A stretch of DNA of 64,000 nt, from contig JADNRX010000018.1 in assembly GCA_015501595.1 (NCBI GenBank), positions 1-64,000 on the forward strand, in the 5' to 3' direction. The stretch is from Hymenopellis radicata. Lineage: Eukaryota > Basidiomycota > Agaricomycetes > Agaricales > Physalacriaceae. The position numbers and the translations under genes are program-made. Shown piece by piece: positions 1-12,245 of this stretch. Position 1 is the stretch's first letter. Each line of letters opens with the position of its first letter. The notes below the pieces were generated by a model. It did not search any database and was not told where the DNA came from. It saw only the letters and a list, made by a program, of their open reading frames with translations.

Positions 1-1064
1 AATGCACCTGCTCGATGATCAGTGAGTGAAGGAGGCAATAGACCCTGACTGACTGTTCATGAAGCCCGACCAGCGCCAAAATGAATGCCTCTTGAGAAGT
101 GTGTTCATGAAGCGACGTGTCTTCTTGTTGACAAAGATGTTACCTGCAACCTGAAGTACAGCAAGTTAGCGACACGTTAATAGCACTGCTGCAGAGTGTA
201 CCTTACGCCCTCCTCCGAAACCAACACCAACATTAACTGCTGGAAACGCGCCGCGTTTATGGTTCCGTTGCTTCTCCGTGAAGTTGAGAGCTGCCCGGCC
301 TTCTTCAATACAGGTCGCCATATCCTGGATAACTTCCGCATTCCATCGTTCCTCATCGCGGGGCGCGCAGTGCACTACGCCGAACATCCTGCCCTGCGCA
401 TCGACCAGGGGCCTAGCAGCATTCCCTTCTCAGTGATAATGAGAGAACCCTTGAGCACGGAGGGACTCAAGTGTGTGTCGGCGTTTGGGGAGCTGTTGAG
501 GGCATCCAGCAAATCCGGTAGAGTTTACCGGCAGGTCCGCTGCGTCGAACTCTGGAAAGTAGATGGGCTGTGCTTCAGAACGCCGTTTGGCACAGACGCG
601 CTTGACTGAGGACCCCGCCTCCTGCAATAACGCGTCTCTTTTGGCCCTACGTCGCGCTTTCGAGCTACGCTGCCTATGATTCTCAACACGCGAAGCATTA
701 GACGCAGTGATTAATGGAGCACCCTGTGCAGATGTAGCGAATGACGCGTTAATCATGGATTCGGAAGACGGCACTGTTCGCAGACGTTTTGAGGGAGGCG
801 GCGGAGGCTTTGACACATCGTTAGCAGCTAAACACGTAAAGAACTCAAAGAACATACCTCTGATAGGTCAGGTTCCTCCCCATCTATCTCCTCTGAATCA
901 GAATCACCTTCAAGCTCAAGGTCGTCCTCAGAAGCATAGCCGGAGTCCTCTATCTCGCGCGATCACTGTTGAAGAACTTCCACAATATCGACAGGGCAGA
1001 CAATGGGTGTACCAAGGTCCCAGGCCGCAAAGACGTGGCCAGAACGCGTCTTGCGCGTCGACAT
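1..1064 (-). pseudogene. Broken basidiomycete hypothetical gene, runs off left edge
   Basis: Read on the minus strand, a plausible ATG at 1064 opens MSTRKTRSGHVFAAW and continues into a strongly acidic stretch (SEEIDGEEPDL) ending near 850 at a GTATGT donor. The following coding stretch is basic and proline-rich (430-855), and it continues below 387 with APRDEERWNAEV and GAFPAVNVGVGFGGG. The last motif resembles a conserved block of an abundant basidiomycete family of unknown function (from memory, not searched). One TGA (963-965) interrupts the frame between LQQ and SREIED, and the frame changes again near 420, so as it stands the gene is broken. The acidic N-terminus followed by a basic middle suggests a nuclear protein, but I assign no function. 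Confidence 0.4.
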
Positions 1065-1155
1065 GCCTGAATACAATGTTGGGTTAGCCAACTATTTGGG
1101 AAAAGACAAGACGAATCAAAATAAAGCATCAAATGGTACAGTGCTCTCTGCACCT

Positions 1156-1260
1156 GTCGCGTTCCATGGTCGAATCGCGCAGGGCAGAGCGCATTGTATA
1201 GAAAAAACTTCAAATACAAGGAGAAATCCGCTAGCGTCGCGTTCCATGGTCGAATCGCGC
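1156..1260. repeat. 25-bp direct repeat pair, 80 bp apart
   Basis: The same 25 bases (starting GTCGCGTTCCATGG) occur at 1156-1180 and 1236-1260. They lie in the presumed upstream region of the minus-strand gene starting at 1064. No coding sense is apparent; they could be a local duplication or paired protein-binding sites. Confidence 0.7.
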
Positions 1261-1537
1261 GTAGCTTTTTCCCCGCCTCGATATTGAAGGGAGAAAGAGA
1301 GGAAGGGCGTCGTGTGGAATGCTATCTGAAACAACTTACCAGAAGAGAACACAACAGTGAATAAGTATTGATGATGGTGGTATGGGAAAGAAGACTAGTA
1401 AGCGCTCGTCAACAAGGCTTTGTTTGGACTTGGTTGTACGCACGTGACGCCTCCAATGCGACAAAAGAGCCTCCTCCATATCTCGGATTGGACTGACTAA
1501 ACAAGTTTATTTCAATACCGAGAAGATGAACAGTAAC

Positions 1538-1786
1538 TACTGTACTATTACGGGCTAGTATTCACGTAACGCGTAACGGGGCCCCGTGAAATGAAGAGTT
1601 CAGGGCCCCATAACGCATAACGGGCCTTCTGGCCAGGTACAACTGTCCTAAAACAGGAATTTTCCGGGCCCGCCGAACGGCGGGCCTTCCAAATAAGGTA
1701 ATTACTCGGGGTTTGAAGAGTAACCAACACTCTTCACAACCATAACGCGTAACGGCCCGTGAAGATAAGACCGTAATAGTACAGTA
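1538..1786. mobile_element. CTGTA-type MITE, copy 1
   Basis: A 249-bp block bounded by perfect 16-bp inverted ends: 1538-1553 reads TACTGTACTATTACGG and 1771-1786 is its exact reverse complement. If the outermost TA is the target duplication, the element proper is 1540-1784 with ends CTGTAC..GTACAG, a Tc1/mariner-like insertion pattern. The interior holds short repeated TAACGCGTAACGG motifs and a GGCCC-rich palindrome but no open frame. Related ends occur at 12722-12979, 22269-22516 and 39013-39397, so this is a dispersed family. Confidence 0.8.
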
Positions 1787-4575
1787 CCCTATTCTACACT
1801 ACATGACCAAAATCCCTCTACTGAACTTTGATGTCAATGGCAGTAACAGCTTTGGTCAGAAGGGAGCAGCGGCCTTCACCGCTGGCTCACGATGCTCGCG
1901 ACTCCCTTCTGAGGATGGCGAGAATGTCGACAAGAACTTCTACACGGTTGTAACGACATTCTGATAACATTTCGTCAGACATGTTGAATTTGGGAATCAT
2001 ATTTGACTTACCGTTTGTCTGATACTCGAACTTGCCAACTCTCAGCGAAACTACACCGACTCCCGACATAATCTCGCCATCCCGCCCACCGCCGCCTCAA
2101 AGCTCGTATGACGTCTAACGGGCGCGATGTTCTGCCAAGAGCTATAGCGACGGCATGCTCTCCGGCTTCGGGCACTAATCAACCTCTTGAGATGGAAGGT
2201 TGAGGGTGAATATTCGTCTAAAGGACGAAATCAGTTATGAACAACATACCTGCAATTACAAACTCATACCGGATGACAACAACGGCCTCCACAGTCCTCA
2301 GACACTGTATCTAGTACCTCTGGGGGCATATCCTGCGAGATATCGTGCCGAGCTGTACGTCAAGATTAGGACGCGTCGTAAGCCCTCCAAACGACTGCTT
2401 TCGCACCTCTCCATTGCGGAACGGTGCTTAGGGCGGCAAAAAAGTCATGAGCAGGCCTGCCGCCAGCAGGGTTGGGCCGCGAATCGAACGTGTACATTGT
2501 TTGTGGGCGGTTGTCTGCGGCCAAACGTTGCTCAGAAGAACGTTGCCGTCTCATGTCCCCCGGTATTGGCGGAAGCGACTTTTCACGGGTTAAATTAGCA
2601 CCGGGATTAGTGTCATTAGTATGGACAGTCAGAAGGGTGGGCGTGTGATTAGGAGAAGACGATGGGCTTCACGACATGCGTCTTCGCATATCAGGTTCGG
2701 ACGTCATGGAAGAAATGTTTTTGGACAAGCGATCCTCTGGAGTCCACTGGTCGTTATCGTAGTTTGCACTGGGCTGCCTGGCGAAAGCAGTATCAGAGTC
2801 CGAACCGGACCCGGACGGTCGGGAGGATGAGAGAGTGCGGAGGTGAGTCGAAGAGGCACTCGTAGGCGATAATGCGAGTGGTGACATCAACATCTTCATG
2901 GTCGGGCTCGAAAGAGTCGGAGTGGAGACATGACGCCCTTCACAGCTCAGTAAATATGTGAGTGGCGGAGGCGGAGCTAAAGGCTCATCATCAGTCCTGC
3001 CATTCGATTCCGTCTGCCTTTTGCTTTCGTTCCTCGAAGAATGTGTCACAATGCCCCGGATTTTCGCAAGACCTTTCTTCTTCTTGGGTGTGGGTTCTGA
3101 TTGGTTTCATAACCGGGACATCGTGGGTTGCAACAGATCAGCGGCAGACCAGAGCTGACAATGACGAGAAGATTCGCCTAAGCCATATCTGGCAGCATCA
3201 GAGTTTTCTTTCTGTAGAGCGACACTGAGAGAGAGCGATATGTCAGTGTGTGGTTGAATGCATCAATGCGAAAGAAATGTACTGCATATGTTGAGTCGTG
3301 CAAGTATCTGTACGGCGCGACACATGTCGCATCAGAGGGCCTCAGTCGATGGGCGGGGGTATATTGCAACCAAAGAACGGCCGAGTCAAGTCCTAATATG
3401 CCAAGAGGCAATACTTATAGGTCCTGAGGAGCCCCGACAAGCCTCAAAAAGATTTCCTGTACATGATCAATGTGAGTCGAGCGAAATGTTAAATAGCGTA
3501 CCCTGGACGAACGAGTACTCCAGAGTTGTTGAAAGCGTGTAAGGATAATGAAGAACATGTAAACCATTAAACAATAGCATCGATATGGTGGTCGCGTGTC
3601 TCCTTCCCGCCGCCCCCGCCAGGCATCCCGCCCAGGCTCGGTGTCGGGCTGACGGGCCCGAGAATGGAGATGAAACCATAGGAGCAATAAGAGGCCCATC
3701 CTAGAACATATGCACTAGATATACTGGTACAATTCTGATGCAGGAGTTGTCCTAAAGTACAAGTTCATTATCAGGTAAGACGAGTTTGAAAGATTGACTC
3801 ACTGAATCACAACGAGAGCGCGAGGCGGCCCAAGATTCGGTGGAATAAATGACATAGTGAGAAGGTCACAAACCATCCTGCCTATACGGGCCAAGACAAC
3901 ATTATCCCGACGCTCCGAACACCGTCCCGCCACAGGCCAAGTGTCGTCTTCGTGTGTGAGTTCGAGCGTCCCTTGGCGTGTCAGAATCTAAAAGAGAAGG
4001 CATGCCTACCGAAAAAAGTGTTTAGCGGTTATCGACAAAAGGCTGCGTCTGCTGTGCCTTTGGTGGACTGAACAACACGACTTTCAAGTCCTAGAGCAAT
4101 GATCTTCGGTCGCGTCTCGGAGATAGAAAATACACGGAAATACGCACTATTGCGCTAGGGCGCTATATCAACACCATCCAAGCTCAAACCCCTTCCTAAG
4201 CCAGACTAAGCTAGTTCATCAGTAACCTTGATGGTGATGTTGTTGGATGGCAACATAAAAAGCCATACAGCGCGCAACGATAAGATGGATCAGGTACCGC
4301 GATACGGTTTGAGTAGGCGATGTGGCTGACGCGAAGGCTGCGCGCACTGGAACACGTTGGTTGGCGATGGGCAAGTTGCCGTCTGGGTCCCCCGCAGTGA
4401 GCAGGCTGTGCTGTCGCAGGATTGGCCGCCAGGTATGAGCATACCTTACGGTTCAAAGTGATGAAAAGCAGCGGATCCCACGGCGGCAGATTCACATCGT
4501 TCTCCAGAGCTCTGTTGAACGCCAAAGCCTGTCGACGCGACCAATCTCATCAATCACGACGTGGAAGCAGAGACG
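1787..4575. other. No recognisable gene
   Basis: Open frames of 60-132 codons occur on both strands. The longest worth noting are a Ser/Pro-rich minus-strand frame at 2669-3049 and a plus-strand frame at 2200-2598. None shows a domain, a convincing exon chain or a start context, and I treat them as chance or decayed sequence. Confidence 0.5.
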
Positions 4576-4659
4576 TTGTAGGCAGGCAAAATTTGGGCAG
4601 ATTTCGACAGACTACGTCACCAGTCTGTCGAAATCTGCCCAAATTTTGCCTGCCTACAA
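4576..4659. repeat. Perfect 38-bp stem hairpin with 8-nt loop
   Basis: Bases 4576-4613 (starting TTGTAGGCAGGC) are the exact reverse complement of 4622-4659, separated by the 8-nt loop 4614-4621. No mismatch interrupts the stem. Transcription from either side would give a long perfect RNA hairpin. It lies in a gene-poor stretch and no other copy was seen in the window. Confidence 0.9.
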
Positions 4660-7571
4660 TGTCAACCATTGCAGCAGTCTATACCATATTTATGTGGTTA
4701 TACCCACTGAGCCTTTTTGCACATTCCGTGGATATAACCACAGGTGCGGTACGGTGCCCAATGCCCTATTGACATGCTTATAACCACTGGGGCTGGCTCT
4801 CGAGTGAACAGCCTCCATTAGGCACTGAAAAACTCCCAGATCCGGTCATGAGCAATATACATAATAAATACATTTGAGCCAATCGCCCAAAATCGAACCA
4901 TTTCACTCGGGAATCCAAATCAGGCAGATTCTTTGCTGGGCGGTATCGATTCACAGCTGCAATGCTACTACTAGTACTACTCTGTATCGTTTGTCTAATC
5001 TACTGGTTTGGCTTCTAATCGGTGCGAAGGGGTATGATTCCTGCGCGATGACGGTCAGGCGGCGCAACGGTGCCGCCCACATCAATCGAGCACGAGGAAG
5101 CCACCATCTCTTCTCGATTTGAAGGCCGCTGAGCGGATTCAAAACAAGGATAGAGAGGGCGGCAGAGGGGGGTAGATGCAGCTGTTGATTCGAAAATTCA
5201 CTGTGTTCCTGGTGAGTAGAAGAAGATACTGCGACGCACGGACCACGGCCGGTACATGTGGTCGAGAGGATGGGTTGCTCTGCACAGTGGGGCTGGATGC
5301 GTAGAATGCTGCTTTGAGCAGAAATTTAGGTCAATTGGTTCAACGCCGAATTGCAGAACGCACGTTATCGTCGGCGCCGTTAGCCCACCAGCCAGAAATT
5401 CGGCTCTGACAGCAACGCGAGCACTTAAAATATTGCCCTCACGCAAAAAATGTCGTCCTCGGTCGTCAAGATCTGGCAGATGACTGCTGCCCGCGCGCGA
5501 GGAAAGCCGGCGCCGTTGCTGGTGGGGTCGAGGAAACGTTTGGCCTGTCATCGTCGTCGGTCGGCCTACGGAAATCTGAACCGTGGATAAACCTCGATGT
5601 CGGCTAGAGTGCGCAGAGTAAGGAAATTTTGAGCGGGAGAGTAATAAGAAAACAAACGGGATGCTGGAACAAACGGTTTGGACTCCGCCCGCGCACGGAC
5701 CATGGTCCGTGCGTACCGTTGGCGACGCTGTCGAGCGGAGACGACGGAGGAGAGGAGGGATGGCCTTGACATATAGATGATTCCCCCTCGGAGGATTCGA
5801 ACCTCCCGAGGCTACCCTTTAGCGGGGGGGGATTTAGTTAATGACTCGAATGTGGATAGCGGCTGAAAACATTGTCGACAAAATTCCGTGAACGCCTTCC
5901 GCTGCCGCCTGCGGGCTCGTTGGTCGCACTGCAGTGCGCCGTCATCGTGGTCCTGCGCGGTCGCGGTCCGTAAAAATGAGCTATCGACAGTTGTTGGAAT
6001 CGATATAAAATTAGCAGCCTGTTGCTCAGGGCTTATGCAGGAAATAAGGAGCGTCGACAACGCCTCGAACTGATATCTTAGCAACGTGAAAAAAGCGGTA
6101 GCGAAAACGCACCTTGCTTGTCGTTGTCGCCAGCAGACGATGACGACGATTCCCAGCGAGTATGGCCACATCATCAATCTCAGTATCCATTGTGTCCTTG
6201 CTCTGTCCGAACAGGTGGACGCCGCAGCGCATGGCTCCACCTGAATCCAAGCTGCGTTGGAGCAGCCCAAAATGGCGGTAAAAATGTCGTCCAAAGAGGC
6301 GCGGTAATGGCAGCGGCGGCTGTGAGGAATAGTAGACGCATCCCTGGTGACGGCGGGATGGTCGAGTCGAGAGACTGGGAGTGAGGGAGACGAAAATGAT
6401 AATCGCGGTGGTAAGAGTAGAGAGAGATGTCGTCAGCGGCAGACGACGCTATCATTACACTGCCTCTGCTCGCGACCTAGCCCACTCCTTGCATCAACGA
6501 GGAGACTCCTGCACGGGTGTCGAAAGCAGTCATGAGAGCGTGGAACGGGATGGGCGGGATCGATAGTCGTGGCGAGAGGAAAAGATGGCTTGCCCGATTG
6601 GGACAGCCTCCTCGTCGTGAACGTCGACGACGCCGCTGTGGAACTGGGGTCTTGGAAATAGGCAAAGAACAAGGGTAGGCAGCTGGAGATGGCTGACATG
6701 TCGTGGCAAAGTCGGAGAAGGATGTAGTGGGTGCTAACATTGAATGTAATCGGGCACGACGCTGGCAACAACGTCGGGCATTCGTGGCCGCCAAAGTGAC
6801 TTGAATGCATCTACTTTCAACGGTAACCAAGTGCCCCATACCCTATGGCAAGGATTCCCAAAGAACACCAGGACAGGGTATCCGCGACGAGGAGCATTAT
6901 CGAAGTAGCAGCTAAGATGCATGTACGAGCTAGTGCTACTGCCTTAGGATCCCAGTTCATTAGACCTCAATTAGACTTTAACTCAGATCCTACAGGTAAC
7001 ATCTTCGGCTTGCGTACAGCTATAGAGTATATTAAAACATGATTTTAGATGATGTTTCCAAGATGCATAGATGCCGCCGTCCCATTGCGGTCCTCCCGAC
7101 GCACGATTGGATATTCACGTTTCATCAGACTTCATTGGACTTTAATTGGACCGTTTCAATACCATCTCCTACCAGAATTCCACGGACTTGAGCTTAGCTG
7201 GAGCTTGCAAAGTACCATACAACCTCAATTTCCCGAATGTTTCCGAGCCCGCCAAGCCCCGCCGTCCCGCACACTGGACACTCAAATGAGCAGAATTCAT
7301 TAGACCGAAACAATTGTTGGAACAGCAGGCCGTGTAACACACTCAAAAATCTGCAAAGTGGGAAACTCGAAGTTGCAGATTAATCCTCAATTATGAGATT
7401 TTTTTGGGAGTCTTGATGTCCCGCTTGCCCACACACAGGCTGCGCAAAAATATCTGAAGTGCATTTCAGTTTCAGGAACCCGGTTGATCACCGGTACTGC
7501 CCTGATTTGCGCTGCTGAGTGCATTGTCCAACTATGTCCAGGACTCCCGGTCCGAGTCTCCGCATACAGCT
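4660..7571. other. No recognisable gene; one tRNA-like remnant inside
   Basis: Apart from the tRNA-like arm at 5785-5850 I see no supported gene. A minus-strand frame at 6180-6455 has a hydrophobic, secretion-signal-like start (residues near LLFLTAAAAITAPLW), but no continuation could be read. Short related phrases near 6960-7000 and 7130-7160 suggest an old local duplication. Confidence 0.45.
5785..5850 (-). other. tRNA-like remnant (possible tRNA-Ser relic)
   Basis: On the minus strand a perfect 17-nt T-arm (GGAGG TTCGAAT CCTCC, plus strand 5790-5806) matches the internal box B consensus. Upstream is a C-rich run followed by GCTAAAGGG, which could be a GCT (Ser) anticodon arm with a long variable arm. 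I could not pair a 7-bp acceptor stem or a proper D-arm, so this is a relic or a tRNA-derived SINE end rather than a working tRNA. Confidence 0.3.
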
Positions 7572-7875
7572 GTGTGGTGAGCGTGGGAAAGGAACTCGGC
7601 AGACACCGAAAAGTGCATCCACACCGGCGGCGCGCCATCCAGCGATTCCCGAGCGGATTTCAAGCAGGAAATTAGTTAAAGTAATAGAATAGATATAGGT
7701 AATGCAAGAGTAAACATGGAATCAGTGTGTACTAGTGGTCTGTAGCAGCGCAACACGCCCGCCCCCAACCACTGAGTTTAAGCGTGGGAATCATCTCGGA
7801 AGATGCCGAAAAAGTGCATCCAAGCTAGTAGCGCGCCATCCAGTGATTCCTGGCCGGGTTTGAGCAGAAAATTCT
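7572..7875. repeat. Two diverged direct repeats of about 100 bp
   Basis: The block about 7575-7675 and the block about 7780-7873 share the same order of phrases: GTGGGAA, CCGAAAAGTGCATCCA, GCGCGCCATCCAG, TGATTCC or CGATTCC, then GAGC or AAGC. Spacing is about 200 bp. No coding content is apparent. Confidence 0.6.
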
Positions 7876-8189
7876 ATTCATGAATACAAGAGGCATATAT
7901 AAAGCAAGTGTGTGAAGTGAATGCCACACATCGCTGCTGTACAGCCTGTGCAGCCAGGGCGCGCCCGCGCCCGGCAGTAGGCTGCACGAAGCGTGGGAAT
8001 ATAGCCGGAGTTGCCGATCTTTTTCGAGCAGCCCCGTTTTGGGTCGCGATCTGGAGATGAGTATTACCCTGAACTGGTATTAATATATTAAAGGTGGAGA
8101 GGCCTCTAGGGTTCCATTGAGGCTGAGCTAGGGTCAGGATTTTGGTGGTTCTAACCACACATTATGGAAAAGCCATCAGTGGTTATAAC

Positions 8190-9345
8190 CACCTCATTAC
8201 CCCTCAAATTACAGCATGGCCTGACAACGTCTCTGCTTTCACCCAAATCACTTCGTCCCGGGCTCGTTTTGATGCCCCAGGAGCCTAGAAAGAATGTTCC
8301 AGTGTGGAATAGGCTGGTGCCATTCGCAGAAGCCCTGGGAGAGCGAATGCATCGACTTCATCTCATCCTGATACCATAACTCCGCTTCCGCCCATCAAAT
8401 CAGTTCGTCCTGGCCTCGTTTTAACACCCCAGGAGTCTAGGAAGGTGGTCCTAGCGTTGGATAGCCGTCGCTGCTCGTAGAAGCTCTGAGAGCACTACTA
8501 CTTGCTCCTTTACCATCACCCTCCCATCCTGATCTCACAACTTCGCTTCCTGCTGCTCAAATGACTTCGTCCTGGGCTCGTTTTCACCCCCCAGGAGTCT
8601 AGGAAGGTCATCCAAGTGTCGGATAGGCCGTCGCTACTCGTAGAAGCCCTGGGAGCACGACTACTTTCCCCTCCACCATCACCTTCCCATCCTGATACCA
8701 TAACTCCGCTTCCTGCTCGTCAAATCGCTCCGTCCTGGGCTCATTTTGATGCCCCAGGAGCCTAGAAAGGTCATGCCAGTGTCGGATGGGCCGGCGCTGT
8801 TCGTAGAATCCATGGAAGAGCGACAGGTTCCACCTCCACCATCACCCTCCCATCCTGATCTCACAACTTTGCTTCCTGCTGCTCAAATTACTTCATTCTG
8901 GGCTCGTTTTAACGCCCAAGGAGTCTGGGAAGGTCATCGAAGTGTCAGATAGGCCGGCGCTTAAATGAGTAGCGCTAGGAGACCGACTACTTTCCCTCCC
9001 ATCATCACCCTCTCATCCTGATGCCATAACTCCGCTTCCTGCTCGTCAAATCGCTCCGTCCTGGGCTCGTTTTGATGCCCCAGGAGCCTAGGAAGGTCAT
9101 GCCAGTGTCGGATGGGCTGACGCTGTTCGCAGAATCCATGGAAGAGTGACAGGTTCTACCTCCACCATCAACCCTCCCATCCTTCCCCCATATCTTTGCC
9201 TTCTGCCCATCAAATGGCTTCGTCCTGGGCTCGTTTCAACGCATCAGGAGCCTAGGAAGGTTATGCCAGTGTCGGATGGGCCGGCGCTGTTTGTAGAATC
9301 CACGGGAGACCAACTACTTCTACCTCCACCACCACTCTGCGCGCT
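8190..9345. repeat. Tandem array, seven units of about 163 bp
   Basis: The anchor CTGGGCTCGTTTTGATGCCC, with variants, recurs seven times. Its CTCG or CTCA positions are 8263, 8415, 8577, 8740, 8903, 9066 and 9230, giving spacings of 152, 162, 163, 163, 163 and 164. Each unit also carries CCAGGAGCCTAGRAAGGT, a GTCGGATGGGCCGGCGCTG-like phrase and a CCTCCACCATCA-like phrase. Units differ by many substitutions, so the array is not freshly amplified. It is a minisatellite-like array rather than a CRISPR array (fungal DNA, no short repeat-spacer structure). Confidence 0.85.
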
Positions 9346-9828
9346 ATTTCTTTCATTTCCCGAAGGCTACCTGTCTTCAGAGAAATCTGTCATCATTCTA
9401 GTTTAGCAAATGCCGTACGTGTGTCTCCCTAAATCTTGGTATAGCTACTGAGAACCTCTGTAGAGCATCATCTTGTTGAACGACTTGAGTGGAACGACTT
9501 CGATGAACCTTCTGAAGGAGATACTACTGGCTCCATGCACCCATTCGTCTTGAGCCTCGCCTCTCTAATGTTGCATCCCAACCATGGCAGTAAATGTAGT
9601 CTTTGTTGTAGTCTCATCATTCCTGTCGTAGCTTGTAGTATTGGATGATTCGCTTTGTTTACGGCTTGCTAGCAAACTTCCTTGAATGACAGCTCAGTGG
9701 TCCTGGATACCATTCTGAACACGGCGAGTATTCAATTCGCGTAGACACTGACTGGCAGTACGCGAGTGGTCTTTACACACATCACAATCGATCGAACAGA
9801 CGGCCTGACCGCCAACCACCACCACGAC

Positions 9829-10644
9829 ATGCCTCCTATTGTTTTCATGGAGGGCAGACATGTACGCAATACCTCCAGCTCACCTGAGCCTGACGAGACT
9901 CAGCTTGAGCTCGAGATGAAGACGTCTGGCGAGCTGACCGGCTTTATCGAGGACTCGGATCAGTCAGAACTTGACAAGATTCGCGAGCTGGTCTTGACAC
10001 TCGAGGACGTGGACGGGGACGATGTGGTCACCATTCAAACATTTTTGACTTCCCTCCCTGCTCTGTCAGAGCTCGAGTTGGATATAGTTCCAATCTGGGG
10101 TTACCCATCGCGCGTGAGGTATGTCCCTGTCTTTCAAAGTCGAAGCTGTTGGCACTAACTCTTCTATAGCTTGCCTGCATCTATGCCCTTTCAGAACCTG
10201 ACGAAACTGGTACTGACGACGCTTGGTATATATTCGCGGGGTGCTTCCAAGAAGAAGAGAGCCCCGACTTTACCGATTCGTCCTTACCCACCGGGACTCT
10301 GGGAGCTCTATCAGGCCTCCTTCCCATTCACAGAGCATCCCTTTCCACTCGAGGAGTTGACGTTCAGAGTCGTTATGATTCCTAACTCACCTCGAGGACA
10401 ATTCATTCCGGAGGACAATATCAATGAATGGGAGGTCATGGCGGATGTTCTCGTCAAGTGCAATACACCTCGCCTCAACCGACTGATATTTGCCGTTGCT
10501 GAGGTGGAGGAAGATCGGGACCGACGGGTTGACCATCCGCGTCGTGCGGTGGCATACCTTGAGAGTCTGGCAACTTACGGTAGATTCCTTGAGCTGGCGC
10601 TGAAGGTTCCGACACTGTTCCAAGTGTATGGTAGTTACCGGTAA
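9829..10644 (+). CDS. Two-exon hypothetical protein (possible F-box/LRR-like relative)
   Basis: Exon 1 is 9829-10118, intron 10119-10169 (GTATGT..CTATAG with a CACTAAC branch-like site), exon 2 10170-10644, giving 254 residues with a consistent phase. I chose the ATG at 9829 (MPPIVFMEGRHV); an upstream exon is possible. The N-terminal half is rich in Asp/Glu and contains a helical Leu-patterned stretch (LPALSELELDIVPIW). The second exon has a leucine-patterned strand (NLTKLVLTTLGI) and ends in LALKVPTLFQVYGSYR. The Leu spacing recalls the C-terminal part of basidiomycete F-box/LRR proteins, but no F-box is visible. Function unknown. Confidence 0.5.
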
Positions 10645-10874
10645 TCACAGCAAAGTCGTTAATAAAAACCATATTCATTTGTTGTAAATCTACTTTCGAT
10701 TCAAGGTATCTGCAGCCTGCAGGCATTCGATCAGTCCTTTTCGACCTGCGGGATATGGCTCAGCATCGGTAATGTATGCGACAATCTCTTGGTTGGGACT
10801 GGTGCCATCCGGACCGTACTTATCAACAAGTCTGATAGTACTTCGAGCCTCCCGAAGCCATGTTTCACTGCACT

Positions 10875-12245
10875 CTAAAGCACTGTAGAATCAGTGTAGA
10901 TGTGCTTATAGTCGACGCGTCTCGGAGATCCCTACAATCCGTTGAGAATGATTCGAAGTAATAAGACATAGTGACACACCGGAATCGTCTGCTTGTGGTA
11001 TGTTGTGCATAGATCAACCCCAAAGCGCCAAGCTGCGATAAACTGAGCATTCGACAACCTGAGGCGGCCACGATGGTCGCAGAATGTCGCGTAATCATCA
11101 GCCTTAGTTGTGGAAATGAGATCGCGCAGCAGTTGAACCAAAGCCAAGTCGTTTGGATCTTGTTCATCAGTCTTGCCTGACTTTCGAGACTTCTTGTGGC
11201 GCTTATGTTCGGGTGGTGATGGCATGTTCCGTGCACGTATAAGTGGGACTGTCGAGTCTGCCGGGGATGCAGGTGAGAACATTAATGTCAATATGAGAGC
11301 CCACCTGTCGCATCGACTGTTGGCTCAGTATCTGAGACTTCAATAACTTCTGCTGCTTCCTCATCCTGCTTCGACCCGGAAGCTGAAAGTATCTTGCGCT
11401 TGAGACCTGTGAGCTGTGCGTCCAAGCGCCGAACATCGTCCACTGTCTGTTAGATAGTGAGGATCATCATGCCAAGAAATAGTTATTGGTGTACCAGTGC
11501 TTCCTCGACTTTAATCAAGATGGAGTTGGTGTGAGCGACGCGGAGGAGCTCATGCCGATACACCCGCTCAACCAGGAAGTCTTCAAAGAATTGGGGCTCG
11601 TCCCTAATAACGGGTGTCGAGATGCGATACAGTCCATCTGAATTGTCAGAAATGATTGCGGTGGAGAGAGCGAACATACCTAAGAGATGCCGTGCACCCG
11701 CCTCCGCATTTAAAGTCTCAATCAAGAGATTGGACTGGACATTCCACTCCCCCGGCTGACATCCTTCTCGTGAAGGGTCTGCAGAAATAGTGACCGTGTA
11801 AGCGCAGCATCGCTCCTTGCTGAAGCGAGCATCAATGATCTTGACGATGAGTATCTGGAGGAATTGTGAGAAGAGGGAGTAATAAAGAATCATTACGCAC
11901 CTTCTTCGCGGTGCTCAGTAATGCATTCATAGTGGTCGGTTGAATGATAGCTCCCGCGAGCCTTGAATCATCCTGCACCACGTTCGTCATGCCGCCCATC
12001 GAAGGCGTGATGGTGAAGCGCTCGTTGGGGTCCAGCAGAAGGCGTTTGAGGTTCCCCACTCCAAGACGTCTGTCCAGATTGAAATTGTAAGTGTCCGTCT
12101 TTTGCCATTGCGGTCTCTGAGCTTGCGCGATGGCGAGTAGGTCGCCTCGAGAGAGGTCACTAGAGAGAGTATTCAATCAGTAATACGCACGACAAGAATC
12201 GAGAACGTACCGAATATCACTTTCAGTAATAAGTCGCGCTGACAT
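10875..12245 (-). CDS. Seven-exon hypothetical protein, 362 aa
   Basis: Exons on the minus strand are 12211-12245, 11901-12159, 11680-11854, 11495-11637, 11305-11446, 10980-11257 and 10875-10931. The six introns are 42-51 nt, all GT..AG, and every exon joins in phase, which makes this one of the best-supported models in the window. The start is MSARLITESDIR. Notable stretches are RRLGVGNLKRLLLDPNERF, a likely globular core (FFEDFLVERVYRHELLRVAH), a Lys/Ser-rich linker (HKRHKKSRKSGK, nuclear-localisation-like) and RGRLRLSNAQFIAAWRFGVD near the C-terminus. I do not recognise the family. No frame break or in-frame stop occurs, unlike many neighbours. Confidence 0.75.

Noticed and set aside
963..965. 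Reassignment of TGA as a sense codon
   Set aside because: The stops are in decayed or repeated genes, and intact genes use normal stops; mutation is the simpler reading.
8190..9345. Regular repeats considered as a CRISPR array
   Set aside because: Units are about 163 bp, diverged and without short repeat/spacer structure; all other evidence is eukaryotic.
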